Shown here piece by piece: positions 36,201-63,574 of a stretch of 64,000 nt of DNA. This DNA comes from Portunus trituberculatus (lineage: Eukaryota; Arthropoda; Malacostraca; Decapoda; Portunidae). The stretch covers positions 21,817,675-21,881,674 of the forward strand of contig NC_059304.1 in NCBI RefSeq assembly GCF_017591435.1, given 5' to 3'. The position numbers were made by a program, and so were the translations under genes. Within the stretch, counting starts at the first letter, position 1; every line of letters begins with the position of its first letter. The notes below the pieces were generated by a model. The model did not search any database, was not told where the DNA came from, and saw only the letters and a program-made list of their open reading frames with translations.

Positions 36201-39200
36201 TAGTACATTTCACAATGGAGAAACTGACCAAATTAAGATCTATATTCATTAATGGTATTTGCAGATCATTATGAAGGTAAGTCTCATCTGCCACATCAAG
36301 ATTGATTGTCAGTTGTTCTTATCTCTGGTATAAATACAAATTGCATGTCATCTAAGTTTACATCTTTTCTTCCAAACTGAAGTCACAATGACATTTGCTT
36401 CTACAACAACTTTCTTCACCCTATTAACTTGAAGTTTGTTTTACTCCTTCTAGAAATGTGACGGAAGCAATGGAGTGGCTTCTGGAACGAGGGAGTTCAG
36501 ATGAGGTAGAGGGCGATTGCATTTTTGGAGGAGCCAGGAATGCTGCTGGTGATACTACCTCCACCTCAACCACTACAGGCACCACTACCACCACTGCCTC
36601 CTCCTCTACTAGTCCTTCCCATAACCCTGTACACAATGATGTGCCTCAGGATCCTGCCCAGAAAGTTCTCAAAACTTTCCTGCAGTACAGGAAAAAATGG
36701 TTCCAGGTGTGTCATCACTTGTCAGAGAAATTTATTATAAGTTTTGGGGGTCAAGTATCCCAAGTTCATATAATTTAATATCCTTGTATGACCAGTTCAA
36801 AATTATGAACAATTTCTAAAATGTTCTACAGGATAATTTTGTACATATTTATTCCTTAATCTTTATATTCATCATTGATTTGTAGTTTGATACATAACTG
36901 TGTGAATTATTATAATATTGAATCTTTGCATCTTTGATAGTGGATCACAAATTCATTAAAATTTAACTCTGGCCTTCTTGTGTTCTCAGCCCAATCCACA
37001 AGCCCTGCAGGAGCTCAAAGTCATGGGCTTTGCAGAAGAGGATGCCATCAATGCTCTCAGAGTTAGTGGCAATAAAAAGGAGGTTGCGGTGAGTTGATTC
37101 ATGTCTTGTAGCGAGAAGTCTGTACACATGTGGTATAAGAGATTTATTCTTAGTACAAATATTCTTGTCTTTCATCCCAGCAATAATCATCAGTTCAGAC
37201 TTATGATTGATGTCTACCTGTGTACTTTCATTCTCATTTATATCATTTATATCTTTAGTGTCTCATCCTTCCCATTCTACATTCACTGTATACATGAAGC
37301 ATATGAAAAACAATGATAATACAGTGGCCTCTCTAAATACGAGATTAATTCGTTCCTGGATCGAGCTCATATCTAGAATTTCTCATCTCGAACGAATTTT
37401 CCCCATAAGAAATAACTTAACCCAATTAATCCAAAATCATCTAAGTTAACCCTAAATAACTATAAAACACATCTTCCGATTACTAAAAACACACTCAAAT
37501 AGTAATTGAACATAAAAAATACAGTGATAAGATAAATAAGAAGATATTAACAAAATAAATTGCAAGTTTATTATGAGCACTTACCATGGAGGAAGTCGGC
37601 AGCGTCTAACAGAGGTGTACGCGTGGTGATGGAGGAGTGAGGGAGTGCGAGAGACTGTTGACGATACGTAAACACATACACTTAAAATTAAAGTTAACTT
37701 TAAATGACATCACCATGCCATACCACAGAGTGGATGTCAGTTCTCTTCTTGAATTTTTCAAACCAGCCATGGCTGGCCTTGAAATCTACACGTGTACCCG
37801 ACGATGTCTCCCCTTCTGTTGATGTTGGCTCACGTTGTAGGTCCTTTTAGAATTTAGATGGACAGCACCTTCTCGGAGACGATACTCTCTGTGATGGTAT
37901 CTCCCACTAGCTCCTTGTCACGTATTCACAACAAAAAAAGTCTCTCTATCTCGTCATGGATGTTGGTCCTAAATTTGGAAAGAATAGTCACGCCCTTGGT
38001 CGGTTTTATAGCTTTTATGGCATCTTTCTGTTTCAATACCGTACAGATCGTCGATGATGACCGATTGTATTGTATTTACGTAGTTGTATATTACAAGATT
38101 CTAGCAGGACTCATAGTGACCTGTCTCCATGTCTACATTCATCCAACTTTTCTTTAAATTTGTGCACACTTTCTGCTGCTACAATCTCTTCACTCAATCC
38201 ATTCCAGATGTCCACCGTCCTATGTAGAAAACTGAACTTCTTAATGTTTCTCGGACACTGACTTTTTATGATCTTGGAATGTTCTCTTGTTCGTCTATTT
38301 CCATCCTCCGTCGTTAATACCAGATCTTGTCTATCTATCTTTTCCATATGGTGTACTAACTTATACATTGTTATTAGATCTCCTTTTTCCCATCTATCCT
38401 TCAAAGTTGGTAGTTCCATTTCCTTCAGTCTTTCTTCATAGGGAAGATCCTTTATTTCTGGGACCATCTTTGTAGTGGTCTTTGGATTCTTTCTAGATTC
38501 TTGATGTCTTTCTGCTTATATGGTGACCACACCACTGCTGCATATTCTAGAATGTATAGGTCTTATCATAGTGGTTATTATCTTTTTCATGATACTCTGA
38601 TCCATGTAATTAGGTAGTGTCTTGTATGTTGAAGCAAATAGTCCATTTATGTGTCTTTCTGGAGTCAGTGTGTCTTATGTCATCACTCCCAGGTCTTCTC
38701 TTCACTCCTTTTCCATTCCCTTATCTTGTCAATATCTTTCTGCAATTCCATTCAGTCCCCATTGTTCCTTATTATTTTCAGGAGTTCCACGTCATCTGCA
38801 AACAAATTTATGTACCAACTCAAACTCTCTTTTATATCATTAATTATATACTTGGAACATAATTGGTGCCAGCACAGAACCCTGTGGTATGCCTTTGGTA
38901 ACTGTGCTCCAGCTTGATGGGGTGTCTCTTATCATTGTCCTCATTTCCCTATCTGTTAAGTAGTCTGTCATCCAATTCAAGATATTTCCCTTTATTATTC
39001 CTTCCATGTGTTCTATTTTCCATAAGAGTCTTTTATGTGGTACTCCATCAAAAGCCCTCTTAATATCTAGATACACTGTGTCAACCCATCCATCTCTCCC
39101 TTATACTTCATCTGTTACTCTTGTATAAAAGCTTAGTAAATTTGTTATGTATGATCTTCCTTTTCTGAATCCAAATTGGGAGTTATTAATGTAATTATTT

Positions 39201-40677
39201 AATTTTTCTCCAGATATTGACCACTTTTCTTTAATAACAATTTCACAGATCTTTCCCGCAACACTAGTTAGTGACATTGATCTACAATTTAGGGGCTTGC
39301 TCTTTTTTTCTTCCTTTGTGTATCACAGCTATATTTGCTTTTTTCCATTCCTTTGGTAGCTTCCCCTCCATTAGAGAGTTGTTGATTATATCTCCAAATT
39401 GGTTCCACCAGTTGTTTTCTACATTCTTTGTATCCATCCTGATGCTCCATCTGGCACCATTGCCTTTATTACATCCACTTTTTGTGGTAATTCTGTAATT
39501 TTGTTTTTCCATCACAATGTTTCTTAATCCTTCTTGGGTCTCTTGGTTGCTTGGCTCTATGAACTCTCCCTCTTCATTAAATACTGATTTAAACCTCACA
39601 CAAAGTGTGTGTGTGTGTGTGTGAATTATTGATGTCATACAGAATCATTTTTTTATTGTCATCTGTACTAACAGTATCTTTGTTGCAGTGTCATGTGTTG
39701 CTGGGCTCCCAGTCAGTGATGACAGACGACCAGGGCCTGGACCGAGACTCGCCCATCATCTCTGCCATTCTCTCTTCCCCTGTCATTCAGTTAGCATTGC
39801 CTAAGCCAAAAACTTTGCTAGGTAAGACCCTTTACTTACTTGACTTGACAAGTAAATATCCTTGTATCTTCACTCAAATTCTTATTTCATGATATATATG
39901 TAGATAGATGTGTACATTAGAATGGAAAATATCTGTATTTTTTGTAATAATTATGTGTCTGTACATGCAGCCTTGATGATGTGGTATGACAGCCCCACCC
40001 ATCCCAGCATGTGGCTCAGTGATCCAGACACTCATCCATTCGTGAGCCAAGTTATCCGTATCTATCATGCAGAGAAGCATAGCCTCAACAGGGGACGCTT
40101 GCCCCCTCCAGCAGTGTCTTCTGCAGCCTCCACTGACTCATCAGCATCCAACTCTTCCTCTTCTTCAATCTCGTCCTCTGAGCCTGGCGTGCTAAGGTTT
40201 ATGAGCCGTCCTGGAGTGACCAGCGGGCCTGGAGGGGGTGTGACTACTACATATGGATTTTCTGTGAGAACTAGTGAAGGACAACCTCATCCTCAATTCT
40301 CATCCTCCCTAACACCAGGCCAGTGTTCCCAGATATTCATTACTGTACGAAACGGTAGTGGTGGTGCATCGGAGCAACCTCTGAGCTGGCTTCCCACCTC
40401 GGCAGCCAATCATCGGTCCTCTCCCTCCAGAACCATTCCCTCAGCACTGACTCCCTCACAGGTCGCTAGAATTAACCCTGAAGAGCCTATGTCCCACTCT
40501 GGGTCTCCCATTAGGTCCTCAGTAGCAGGTCGGGGAGGGTCAGAGGTGCCGAATGGAGTAAGCATGAATTTGGTGGAGCAGAGTCCTTTGTACAATATGA
40601 CAGTGGAACAACATCCTGCCCCTGATGTTGAGATGGAAGACTCACCCACAGACTCACAGGCCATGGACACACAATAA
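33239..40677 (+). CDS. UBAC1: UBAC1 (KPC2), UBL/UBA ubiquitin-ligase subunit
   Basis: Exons 33239-33286, 34753-35005, 35150-35313, 35523-35734, 36454-36706, 36990-37088, 39689-39821, 39971-40677 (TAA); phases agree throughout, 622 residues. The start was chosen at MFVAEPV because human UBAC1 begins MFVQEEK; an in-frame ATG at 33149 would add 30 residues. N-terminal UBL-like region about 1-110; conserved FQTELRRILVTMIE; UBA1 about 203-240 (ALRQLTEMGFPEAKATKAL, then TEAMEWLLERG); UBA2 about 311-350 (LKVMGFAEEDAINALRVSG); STI1-like region about 362-430 (DSPIISAILSSPVIQLALPK, PKTLLA). In vertebrates UBAC1 is the non-catalytic partner of RNF123 in the KPC ligase acting on p27Kip1. The last about 190 residues are a Ser/Pro-rich tail; the human protein is about 405 residues. 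Confidence 0.95.
34389..34705 (+). repeat. tRNA-derived SINE in UBAC1 intron 1
   Basis: Plus-strand head GGAGGCAGTAGCGTAGTGGA with an A box (TAGCGTAGTGG) and a weaker B box (GTAGATTTAAATCC), a body without coding potential and an A-rich tail (34682-34705). Its 3' end is only about 50 bp before the exon 2 acceptor at 34753. It is a different family from the (TG)n-linked SINEs. Confidence 0.75.
37322..38065 (-). mobile_element. Decayed Tigger/jerky-like transposon fragment in UBAC1 intron 6
   Basis: One terminal repeat is visible at 37322 (CAGTGGCCTCTCTAAATACG, preceded by TA). Minus-strand DNA at 37703-38060 translates in pieces to an N-terminal CENP-B/Tc5-type DNA-binding region: RTNIHDEIERLFL, VGDTITESIVSEKVLSI and HGWFEKFKKRTDIHSVVWHG. 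Stops and frameshifts break it. The other end is replaced by a LINE at about 38070. Confidence 0.75.
38070..39600 (-). mobile_element. LINE fragment, family B, antisense in UBAC1 intron 6
   Basis: Minus-strand frames: RT N-terminal part 39638-39282, then YLDIKRAFDGVPHKRLLWKI and GIPQGSVLAPIMFQVYN (39076-38840), then the C-terminal region (38467-38111: LPYEERLKEMELPTLKDRWE). 3' tail at about 38075-38100. The 5' end is truncated at a short (GT)n tract (39606-39622). Frames are broken, so it is dead. Confidence 0.85.
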
Positions 40678-42465
40678 TACAAAGGCAGAAGAGGATGCCA
40701 AAGCATGAAGATTTGACAGCATAATGACATTCATACTTACTGTATCACAACCTTCAACTTCTGTCTGTAAGCTGCACATCATTACACTGCCTGTAGTTTG
40801 TTTGTGCCATAGGCAGATGGAGCTACTTTTGAACGTGTTTGCAGTGGTTCCTGTTTTGTGATGCATGGAACCTATAATGGTGACAATAGGCCTTTTGATA
40901 TAAAGTTACAAGAATGCAGTTAATAGGCTGTCTACTATATAGCAAACACCAAGGATGCTGGTCTTGTGGTGTGAACTGAATCTGTGTCTTATTTCAGACA
41001 TATCACTGTAGACCACTTCATCCTGCCATTATAGATGCAAAATACAGAACAGTTGACTAAATTGTCAATTTGCACTAAAAAAAACAACTCAGCTTTTGTT
41101 GATGTGCTTCATAGAGGTGAAAACTATAAGATCCAAAAATTATTGAGTTCCAGGCAAATGATGTAGCATAGATTTTTTATATGGAAACAATAGAATAAGA
41201 AAACATCCTCCAATGAAATTACTTCTTGGGGTAAATTTATAAGTGTTGATGGTGATCTAAAACTTAGATTTGGGTGGATGTCATGCCTACAACCCAGGAA
41301 GGCTTATTGACAATCTTCAATATCAAAATACAGTTTGGTGCTATATATTTTGATTAAGTTTAGAATGAAAAATTGAGACAGCAAGCCTCTGCTGCCCCCG
41401 TAAAATTTTGCTACATCACACTAATAAGGATTAACTAACTGATAAACCCCAAACTCTTCTTTGTACTAGTTATTTTACTGGAAAAATGCCAGCAATTGGC
41501 ACAATTTATTGAAGAAAATGGGGTCCCTTTATTGCACACACAGGGAACCCAGCTTGTGAATCAGCAGTGTATATAACTAAAGCAGGTTTGAGTATAACCA
41601 GTGTGCAAACAGGACAGCAACCTTGATTCATTGTGCTTCACTTCATGCTGGATTAGTGTAAAGTTTAAGCCAGTGTGTTGATACAGTGCTTGGTGCAGGT
41701 GTATTGACACACCTTCGGCCAGTGGCAGATCCCTTGAGTTCCAACCCTCATACCCAGCAAGTGTGTTTTAAAGTCTAGTCTTCATCAAGTCATTCAAACT
41801 GTCATATATTTATTAACAGCAAACATCCAAGAATGACAGATTTTGGAATAATTAAGTTTTCTGCAGCAGGGTTGTGCTTGATTCTATAGTGCTGAAAAGA
41901 AGCAAGATGTGCAATTATGGTTAATTAGTGTATACTTCAAATAAATCACCAAGAAATCACCACGGTGTGTTACTAAATATCAGCGATTACTTAGTTACAG
42001 TTATTTTAGTTAGTCATTCATACTTTGCTGACAACCACAATAAAAGAAAACTGCAGTTATCAATGTCAATTACAGTACAATAAATCTTTCATATTTTTTT
42101 GAAGACAACCTTTGCTGCTTTCATTTTATCTTTCAGATCACAGAAGGGTTAAGTACATTCTATTGTTCATTCTTATTTTATCACAGGACCTTTTGTGGTT
42201 TTATTTTAGTGTTTACCACTTGCCTCAAAAAACAAGTTTTGTGAAAAGTTGTACACAGTATGAGATGTTTGTGAGATCCTATTTACTTTAGTAATGTATA
42301 TCTTGGCATTCAAATGTCAAATGTGGAAAGTTACACAGCTTTGCTCTCACTCAGACTGTTCACTGCTATATTAACTTTATTGTTTTACTCATACATGATG
42401 CTGTGATGATGTAAGTATTTTAGCTTTCTGAGTTATGTTAATAAATCTTCAACACCTGAGATTGA
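40678..42465 (+). other. UBAC1 3' untranslated region
   Basis: AT-rich single-copy-looking sequence after the stop. Several AATAAA signals occur (near 41941, 42078 and 42440). No coding evidence. Confidence 0.6.
42440..42445 (+). promoter_or_regulatory. Candidate poly(A) signal of UBAC1
   Basis: AATAAA about 1.76 kb after the UBAC1 stop. An earlier signal near 42078 could be used instead. Confidence 0.45.
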
Positions 42466-42730
42466 TTTTACTGTATACAAATATGGGCACAAGCCAAGCT
42501 AACGTCCATTTTAAAGGGAAATAACTTTACTAAGATGCCATACATTACTGAAGGAATAAAAGACAGGAGAAAATCTACTAGGACTTTGTGAAAGTGTGAT
42601 TTCACTCTAATGAAAGTGAATAGAGTTCTTTATAGATAGTAATGACTAATACATCCCTTGGAACTCATCAAACCTGATGCTAAGGATCATGGATCTTTCT
42701 ACACACATGAGCTTTACCTGAAGTCTCAAA

Positions 42731-42736
42731 TTTATT
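42731..42736 (-). promoter_or_regulatory. Candidate poly(A) signal of PIH1D1
   Basis: AATAAA on the minus strand about 150 bp after the PIH1D1 stop at 42883, so the two convergent transcripts need not overlap. Confidence 0.55.
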
Positions 42737-42882
42737 ACATTGTCTTTGTGATGGTAAAGCAATCAAAAACAACGTTAGAAGCAATAGGAAAGAGAAATCA
42801 AATGTAAGCCAAACTTTGGTTTAGAAACTTGTTTTCAAGGTAAATGAATCTTGAATGCACAACACAGCCTCTTCAACTCTTC

Positions 42883-58296
<15,414 letters not shown>

Positions 58297-58508
58297 CTGC
58301 AAATAAATGTTTTTTTTTATTTTTATTTTTATGCTATGCAGTACTGTTTATTTTTCCAGCAATAACACTTAGATTGTTCAAAAGAGTACTCCTCTTACAA
58401 TTACGTGGTGTACGTCTTTGAAGTCAATACACAATCTGAAAATGCTTAAAAACACAAACTCAGAATTCTCGTCTTAAGTAATCCCTGCTATAAAAATGCA
58501 ACATCAAA

Positions 58509-58509
<1 letters not shown>

Positions 58510-58574
<65 letters not shown>
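58510..58574 (+). repeat. (TA)n microsatellite
   Basis: About 64 bp of TA repeats. Confidence 0.96.
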
Positions 58575-58575
<1 letters not shown>

Positions 58576-58629
58576 GAGTGGCTGAGAGGGTTCCCACCTT
58601 TGCTCACTGAGACTCACTCTATCGTTGTG

Positions 58630-58921
58630 TGATTCACTGTTTGATCTGCTGCAGTCTCTGACGAGACAGCCAGACGTTACCCTACGGAACGAGCTCAGAG
58701 CTCATTATTTCCGATCTTTGGATAGGCCTGAGACCAGGCACACACCACACACCGGGACAACAAGGTCACAACTCCTCAATTTACATCCCGTACCTACTCA
58801 CTGCTAGGTGAACAGGGGCTACACGTGAAAGGAGACACACCCAAATATCTCCACCCGGCCGGGGAATCGAACTCCGGTCCTCTGGCTTGTGAAGCCAGCG
58901 CTCTAACCACTGAGCTACCGG
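58630..58921 (-). repeat. SINE family I copy, full length
   Basis: Complete unit from TTCACTGTTTGATCTGCTGC through the shared core to the tRNA-like head (minus-strand A box TAGCTCAGTGG; B box GGAGTTCGATTCC). Followed at 58922-58944 by (TG)n. It lies about 330 bp upstream of the first recognised PIH1D1 exon. Confidence 0.87.
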
Positions 58922-58944
58922 GCGTGTGTGTGTGTGTGTGTGTG

Positions 58945-59216
58945 TTGCCGTCCCGGACCAAGGCGCTTTGATGAAGTATTTTTGCCAACAGTACAGTCAG
59001 TGGCCGTCCTAAGTATATAATAACCGTAGTGCACATCTCTTCAATACACAACAGTAGAATGGTAACAGACTAGTTGCGCCGTCATCCATAAACAACAATG
59101 TTTAACTAGCCACTGACTGAATAGGAGTGGCCATCCGTTTTGTGCTAAGACCGGCATGTAAGGGAGGACAGAAATGCTATTGCCGAAAAGCCTTTTAGGA
59201 AACTTTTTGGCGAAGG

Positions 59217-59276
<60 letters not shown>

Positions 59277-59937
59277 GAAAAAAAAAAAATACAGCTCATT
59301 GGACCTCCCGTGGTTCCGAGTTCCCCTTTCCCCTCTCTGTCTCTCCTCCTTTTCCCTTCTCTCCATACCTACCCTCCCACTGTAATCATGAGCTGGAGCG
59401 GTTCCGAAATAAAGGGACATGCGACTGTCCAAAGGGGAAGTCGGACGATAGTTTGACTTTTAATTTCCAAGTTTTATTTCTATCGGGTATCGCCAATCTA
59501 ATCGTATGATGGCTTAATCAACACTCCACATTATATAGAATATTACAATGAGAATGAGATGATAGATAAAATAAAGGATGTCGATTTTTTGTTTGGTAAC
59601 ATTGTGTGTTGACTTGATACCACAGACTCCTACCCTGTTAAAAAAAAAAAAAAAATGAAAGAAAGAAAAGAAAAGCGAACACTTCAGTTCTTCACTGGGC
59701 AGTGGGCAACGGGAAGGAGTATTGTGTTAGCCGTTTGGAGTGTCTGGAGGATCATATACGACGTAAACCATTCATATTGAGGCGATAATGACTCAGGAGT
59801 ATCTAATATTCAAATATTTAGAAATAAAATACACATACAGGATGTCGATCCTTGGTCTGGAAACTGTGTAAACAACTATTCACTTTTTATGTTTTTATGA
59901 GCAGCACAAGGCAGCTAAGCTGTGTGTTGGTGGGTGG
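58945..59937. other. No recognisable gene
   Basis: Contains (AC)n at 59219-59274 followed by a short A-run. The missing PIH1D1 first exon may lie here or further upstream; I found no candidate ATG exon. Confidence 0.5.
59219..59274 (+). repeat. (AC)n microsatellite
   Basis: About 56 bp of AC repeats followed by AAGAAA and an A-run. Confidence 0.96.
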
Positions 59938-59945
59938 TGACCGAT

Positions 59946-60716
59946 TAGGGTTGCCACCTCCTAAAATTACGGAACGCATTAGCTGAGGTTGGATGGCGGG
60001 TAGAAAGTCAATCATATTGACAAGGCTTGAAGATAAGCTCTTCCATAAGTACCCTGTATTAGGAAGAATTCAAGAATATCTTGACTAAATGTGAGGATAT
60101 TTTGCAAAATACGTTCATCAGGCAAGTTATCAGTAATATATTTTTGAAACTACATGTGTCTGTATAAATTCTAAAGAATGAGACACTGAAAAATATATTT
60201 CCCTTAATTAAAGAAAAAAGAAAAAGAAAACTCATTTGGAGAAAACAGTAGCGACCTGGAATATGAATGAATCATAATTAATATAGCCATTACTTATACA
60301 TTTTCCAAGTGTACAGATCCTGCAGACGTAGCCATGTTCAGTACCCAGGTACCTAACAGGGATGAGACATAGGCATGGCACAGCACAGCAGCGGTGTTCT
60401 CCGCCCCTCTCATTTCTAGACTAACAGCCGTTGGTGATGGATGGACCGTGGAGGCGGAGCGAGATATTACGTGTACTGTTCACGTAACGCACGGGCGGCA
60501 CGACAAACCCCTAACAAACTCATATATTTTTGTGAACTGGTTATGTATTTGTTTCAATATTTGGTCACGATAACTTATTAATTTATTTCATTTGCTTGAT
60601 TATTCATACAGGCAAATGCGGAACAATGGCGTTCCGTATTGGTTCAATACGGAAGGCAGCATTTCACGCTTCAATACGGAACGGTTCTGTATTTTAAGGA
60701 ACAGGTGGCAACCCTA
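59946..60716. mobile_element. hAT-type non-autonomous element with perfect 8-bp target duplication
   Basis: Left end TAGGGTTGCCACCTCCTAAA, right end (reverse complement) TAGGGTTGCCACCTGTTCCT, with TAAAAT and GGAACG-like sequence following in both. Identical 8-bp flanks TGACCGAT lie at 59938-59945 and 60717-60724. TAGGGTTGCC-type ends and 8-bp duplications are typical of hAT elements. 771 bp, no transposase frame. Confidence 0.9.
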
Positions 60717-60724
60717 TGACCGAT

Positions 60725-61198
60725 GGCCAGCCGATGAGGGGGTGTGGTCACTGGTGGCCAGAAACAACCTCTACCATCAAACAACGATATAACTCATCTG
60801 CTCTAACTTGACCGCCCTAACCTCTTGAACGATACATCGAGGAATTAAAGCCTACTTATATTTGAAAGCCCCTAAAAAGCAAGATTTCCGTCAGTAAGCC
60901 AAGGAATGGACAGCAACAGTGGCCATGTCTCAACTATTTTGAGCTGTATTACAGTGAAAGCACATGCCAAATCTTTCATATCAGCTGTTGAGATACATCC
61001 GCATTGCTAGATTTGTGTGTATAGAAGACTCAGTAAGGTGATAAGGCAGCTGGCTGTTGTAGGCGGGTGGGCGGGCACCCATCTTGACATCATCCGCAAG
61101 TCCCAGCATGCACCTGCCTGCCCGGCCAGTTCCAGTATTATTTCTATTTATCTCAGCTCACTTATTCCGCTTCACAAGTAAGTTTTGATGCTTTCTGG
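60725..61198. other. No recognisable gene
   Basis: Single-copy-looking sequence between the hAT-type element and a SINE head fragment. Confidence 0.5.
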
Positions 61199-61254
61199 GA
61201 ATCGAACCCCGATCCTCTGGCTTGTGAAGCCAGCGCTCTAACCACTGAGCTACT
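61199..61254 (-). repeat. SINE family I head fragment
   Basis: Only the tRNA-like head is present (minus-strand A box TAGCTCAGTGG, loop TTCACAA, B box GGTTCGATTCC). The core is missing. Confidence 0.75.
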
Positions 61255-61268
61255 GGTGTGTGTGTGTA

Positions 61269-61351
61269 TTGGCTTGTCTTTTAGTGTACAGATGGTGGTT
61301 CTGTGTGTGTGTGTTGGCTTGTCGTTCGGTGTTCAGATGGTGGTTCTGTGA

Positions 61352-61390
<39 letters not shown>

Positions 61391-61418
61391 GGCTTGTCTT
61401 TCGGTGTTCAGATGGTGG

Positions 61419-61456
<38 letters not shown>
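61269..61456 (+). repeat. Minisatellite of three units ending in (TG)n
   Basis: Three units start at 61269, 61314 and 61389 with TTGGCTTGTC, followed by CAGATGGTGGTTCTG and a (TG)n tract of different length in each. Confidence 0.88.
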
Positions 61457-61458
<2 letters not shown>

Positions 61459-61740
61459 CACTGTTTGATCTGCTGCAGTCTCTGACGAGACAGCCAGACG
61501 TTACCCTACGGAACGAGCTCAGAGCTCATTATTTCCGATCTTTGGATAGGCCTGAAACCAGGCACACACCACACACCGGGACAACAAGGTCACAACTCGA
61601 TTTACATCCCGTACCTACTCACTGCTAGGTGAACAGGGGCTACACATGAAAGGAGACACACCCAAATATCTCCACCCGGCCGAAGAATCGAACCCCGGTC
61701 CTCTGGCTTGTGAAGCCAGCGCTCTAACCACTGAGCTACC

Positions 61741-61741
<1 letters not shown>
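61457..61741 (-). repeat. SINE family I copy, full length
   Basis: Complete unit as at 58630-58921, with a small deletion (CACAACTCGATT). (TG)n flanks both sides (61422-61456 and 61742-61778). Confidence 0.87.
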
Positions 61742-61778
<37 letters not shown>

Positions 61779-61781
<3 letters not shown>

Positions 61782-62022
61782 TCACCTTGGTCGTCTGCTG
61801 GTCACCCAGCCAGTCTTCCCCATTACGGAGCGAGCTCAGAGCTCATAGACCGATCTTCGGGTAGGACTGAGACCACAACACACTCCACACACCGGGAAAG
61901 CGAGGCCACAACCCCTCGAGTTACATCCCGTACCTATTTACTGCTAGGTGAACAGGGGCCACACATTAAGAGGCTTGCCCATTTGCCTCGCCGTTTACCG
62001 GGACTCGAACCTGGCCCTATCT

Positions 62023-62024
<2 letters not shown>
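61779..62024 (-). repeat. SINE family II copy with truncated tRNA head
   Basis: Same unit as 46956-47241, but the head stops after the B box (GGTTCGAGTCC on minus) at CCTATCTCTC and runs into (TG)n 62025-62072, which in turn abuts a LINE 3' tail. Confidence 0.85.
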
Positions 62025-62072
<48 letters not shown>

Positions 62073-62074
<2 letters not shown>

Positions 62075-63300
62075 TTACTTATTACAGGGTTTGAGCGGGA
62101 CTCATAGTGACCTTTCTCCATATCTAATTTTATCCAAATTTTCCTTACATTTGTGCACACTTTCTGCTGTCAAATCTCATCATTCAAACTGTTCCAGATG
62201 TTCACCATCCTATGTGGGAAAACTAAACCTTTTAATGTTTCTCAAACACTGACTTTTCCTGATCTTAGAATATTCTTTTGTCCATCTATTTCCACCTTCA
62301 TTCAGTGATATCAGGTCTTGTCTATCTATCTTTTCTATACTGTTCACAATCTTGTACATCGTTATTAGATCTCCTCTCTCCATCTATCCTTCAAAGTTGG
62401 TAGCTACATTTCCTTTAGTCTATCTTCATAGGAACAGTCCTTTATTTCTGGTACTACTTTTGTGGCTATCCTTTGGATTCTTTCTAGTTTCCTGATGTCT
62501 TTTTCCATGTGTGGTGACCACACCACTGCAGCATATTTAAGTCTAGGTCTTATCATAGTGGTTATGATCCTTTTCATCATATACTTATCCATGTACTTGA
62601 ATGTCATCCTGATTTTTCTTAGTGTCTTATATGCTGAAATAAATAATCCATTTACATGCTTTTCTGGGGTCAGGGTGTCTTATGTAATCACTCCCAAGTC
62701 CTTCTCTCTCTCTCTTTTTTTTTTCTTTGTTCATTATAACCTCTTCCATTTTGTACTCCCATGTAGGTCTTCTATCACTTTTACCCATTTCCATCACATG
62801 ACATTTTTTGACATTAAATTTTAATTTCCACCTCTGGCTCCATTCCCAGATCTTATCGATATCTCTTTGCAAATTCCATACAATCCTCATTGTTCCTTAT
62901 TACTCTCAAGAGTTTTGCATCATCAGCAAACAAATTTATGTAACTACTCAGGTTCTCCATTTCTCCTGTACCATATCATGAATAAATACGTATTAGATAT
63001 ATTATTGATGCCAGCACTGAACCCTGCGGTATGCCACTAGTTAATGTGCTCCAGCTTGATGGGGTGTCTCCTATCACTGTCCTCATCCAGCTTTAAGATA
63101 TTTCCCTGTACTCCTCCCATATGTTCGAAAGCATTTTAATATCTAAATACTCGTTCATTGAGTCCACCCTTCCATCTCTCCATTGTACCTCACCTGTTAC
63201 CCATGTATAGAAACTTCATAGATTTGTTACACATGATCTTTCTTTACTAAATCCAAATTGGAAGTTATTTATGATTTAATTTTCCTCCATACAATTTAGC
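62073..63300 (-). mobile_element. LINE fragment, family B
   Basis: Minus-strand frames: RPRLKYAAVVWSPHMEKDIR and YEDRLKEM (62607-62404) and KCHVMEMGKSDRRPTWEYK (62890-62627). Further up, DNA resembling the RT GVPQGS region (about 63000) lies in broken frames. The 3' tail abuts (TG)n at 62072. It is 5' truncated at about 63300. Confidence 0.83.
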
Positions 63301-63304
63301 TATG

Positions 63305-63559
63305 TGTGTGTAATTCACCTGACCTCAGTCGTCTGCTGGTCACCCAGCCAGTCTTCCCCATTACGGAGCGAGCTCAGAGCTCATAGACCGATCTTCGGGT
63401 AAGACTGAGACCACAACACACTCCACACACCGGGAAATCGAGGCCACAACCCCTCGAGTTACATCCCGTACCTATTTACTGCTAGGTGAACAGGGGCCAC
63501 ACATTAAGAGGCTTGCCCATTTGCCTCGGCGCGCCAGGACTCGAACCCGGGCCTCTCGA
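63305..63559 (-). repeat. SINE family II copy with truncated tRNA head
   Basis: Core as in the other family II copies. The head ends at CGAACCCGGGCCTCTCGAG and passes into (TG)n 63560-63574, then a LINE family A tail. Confidence 0.85.
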
Positions 63560-63574
63560 GTGTGTGTGTGTGTG

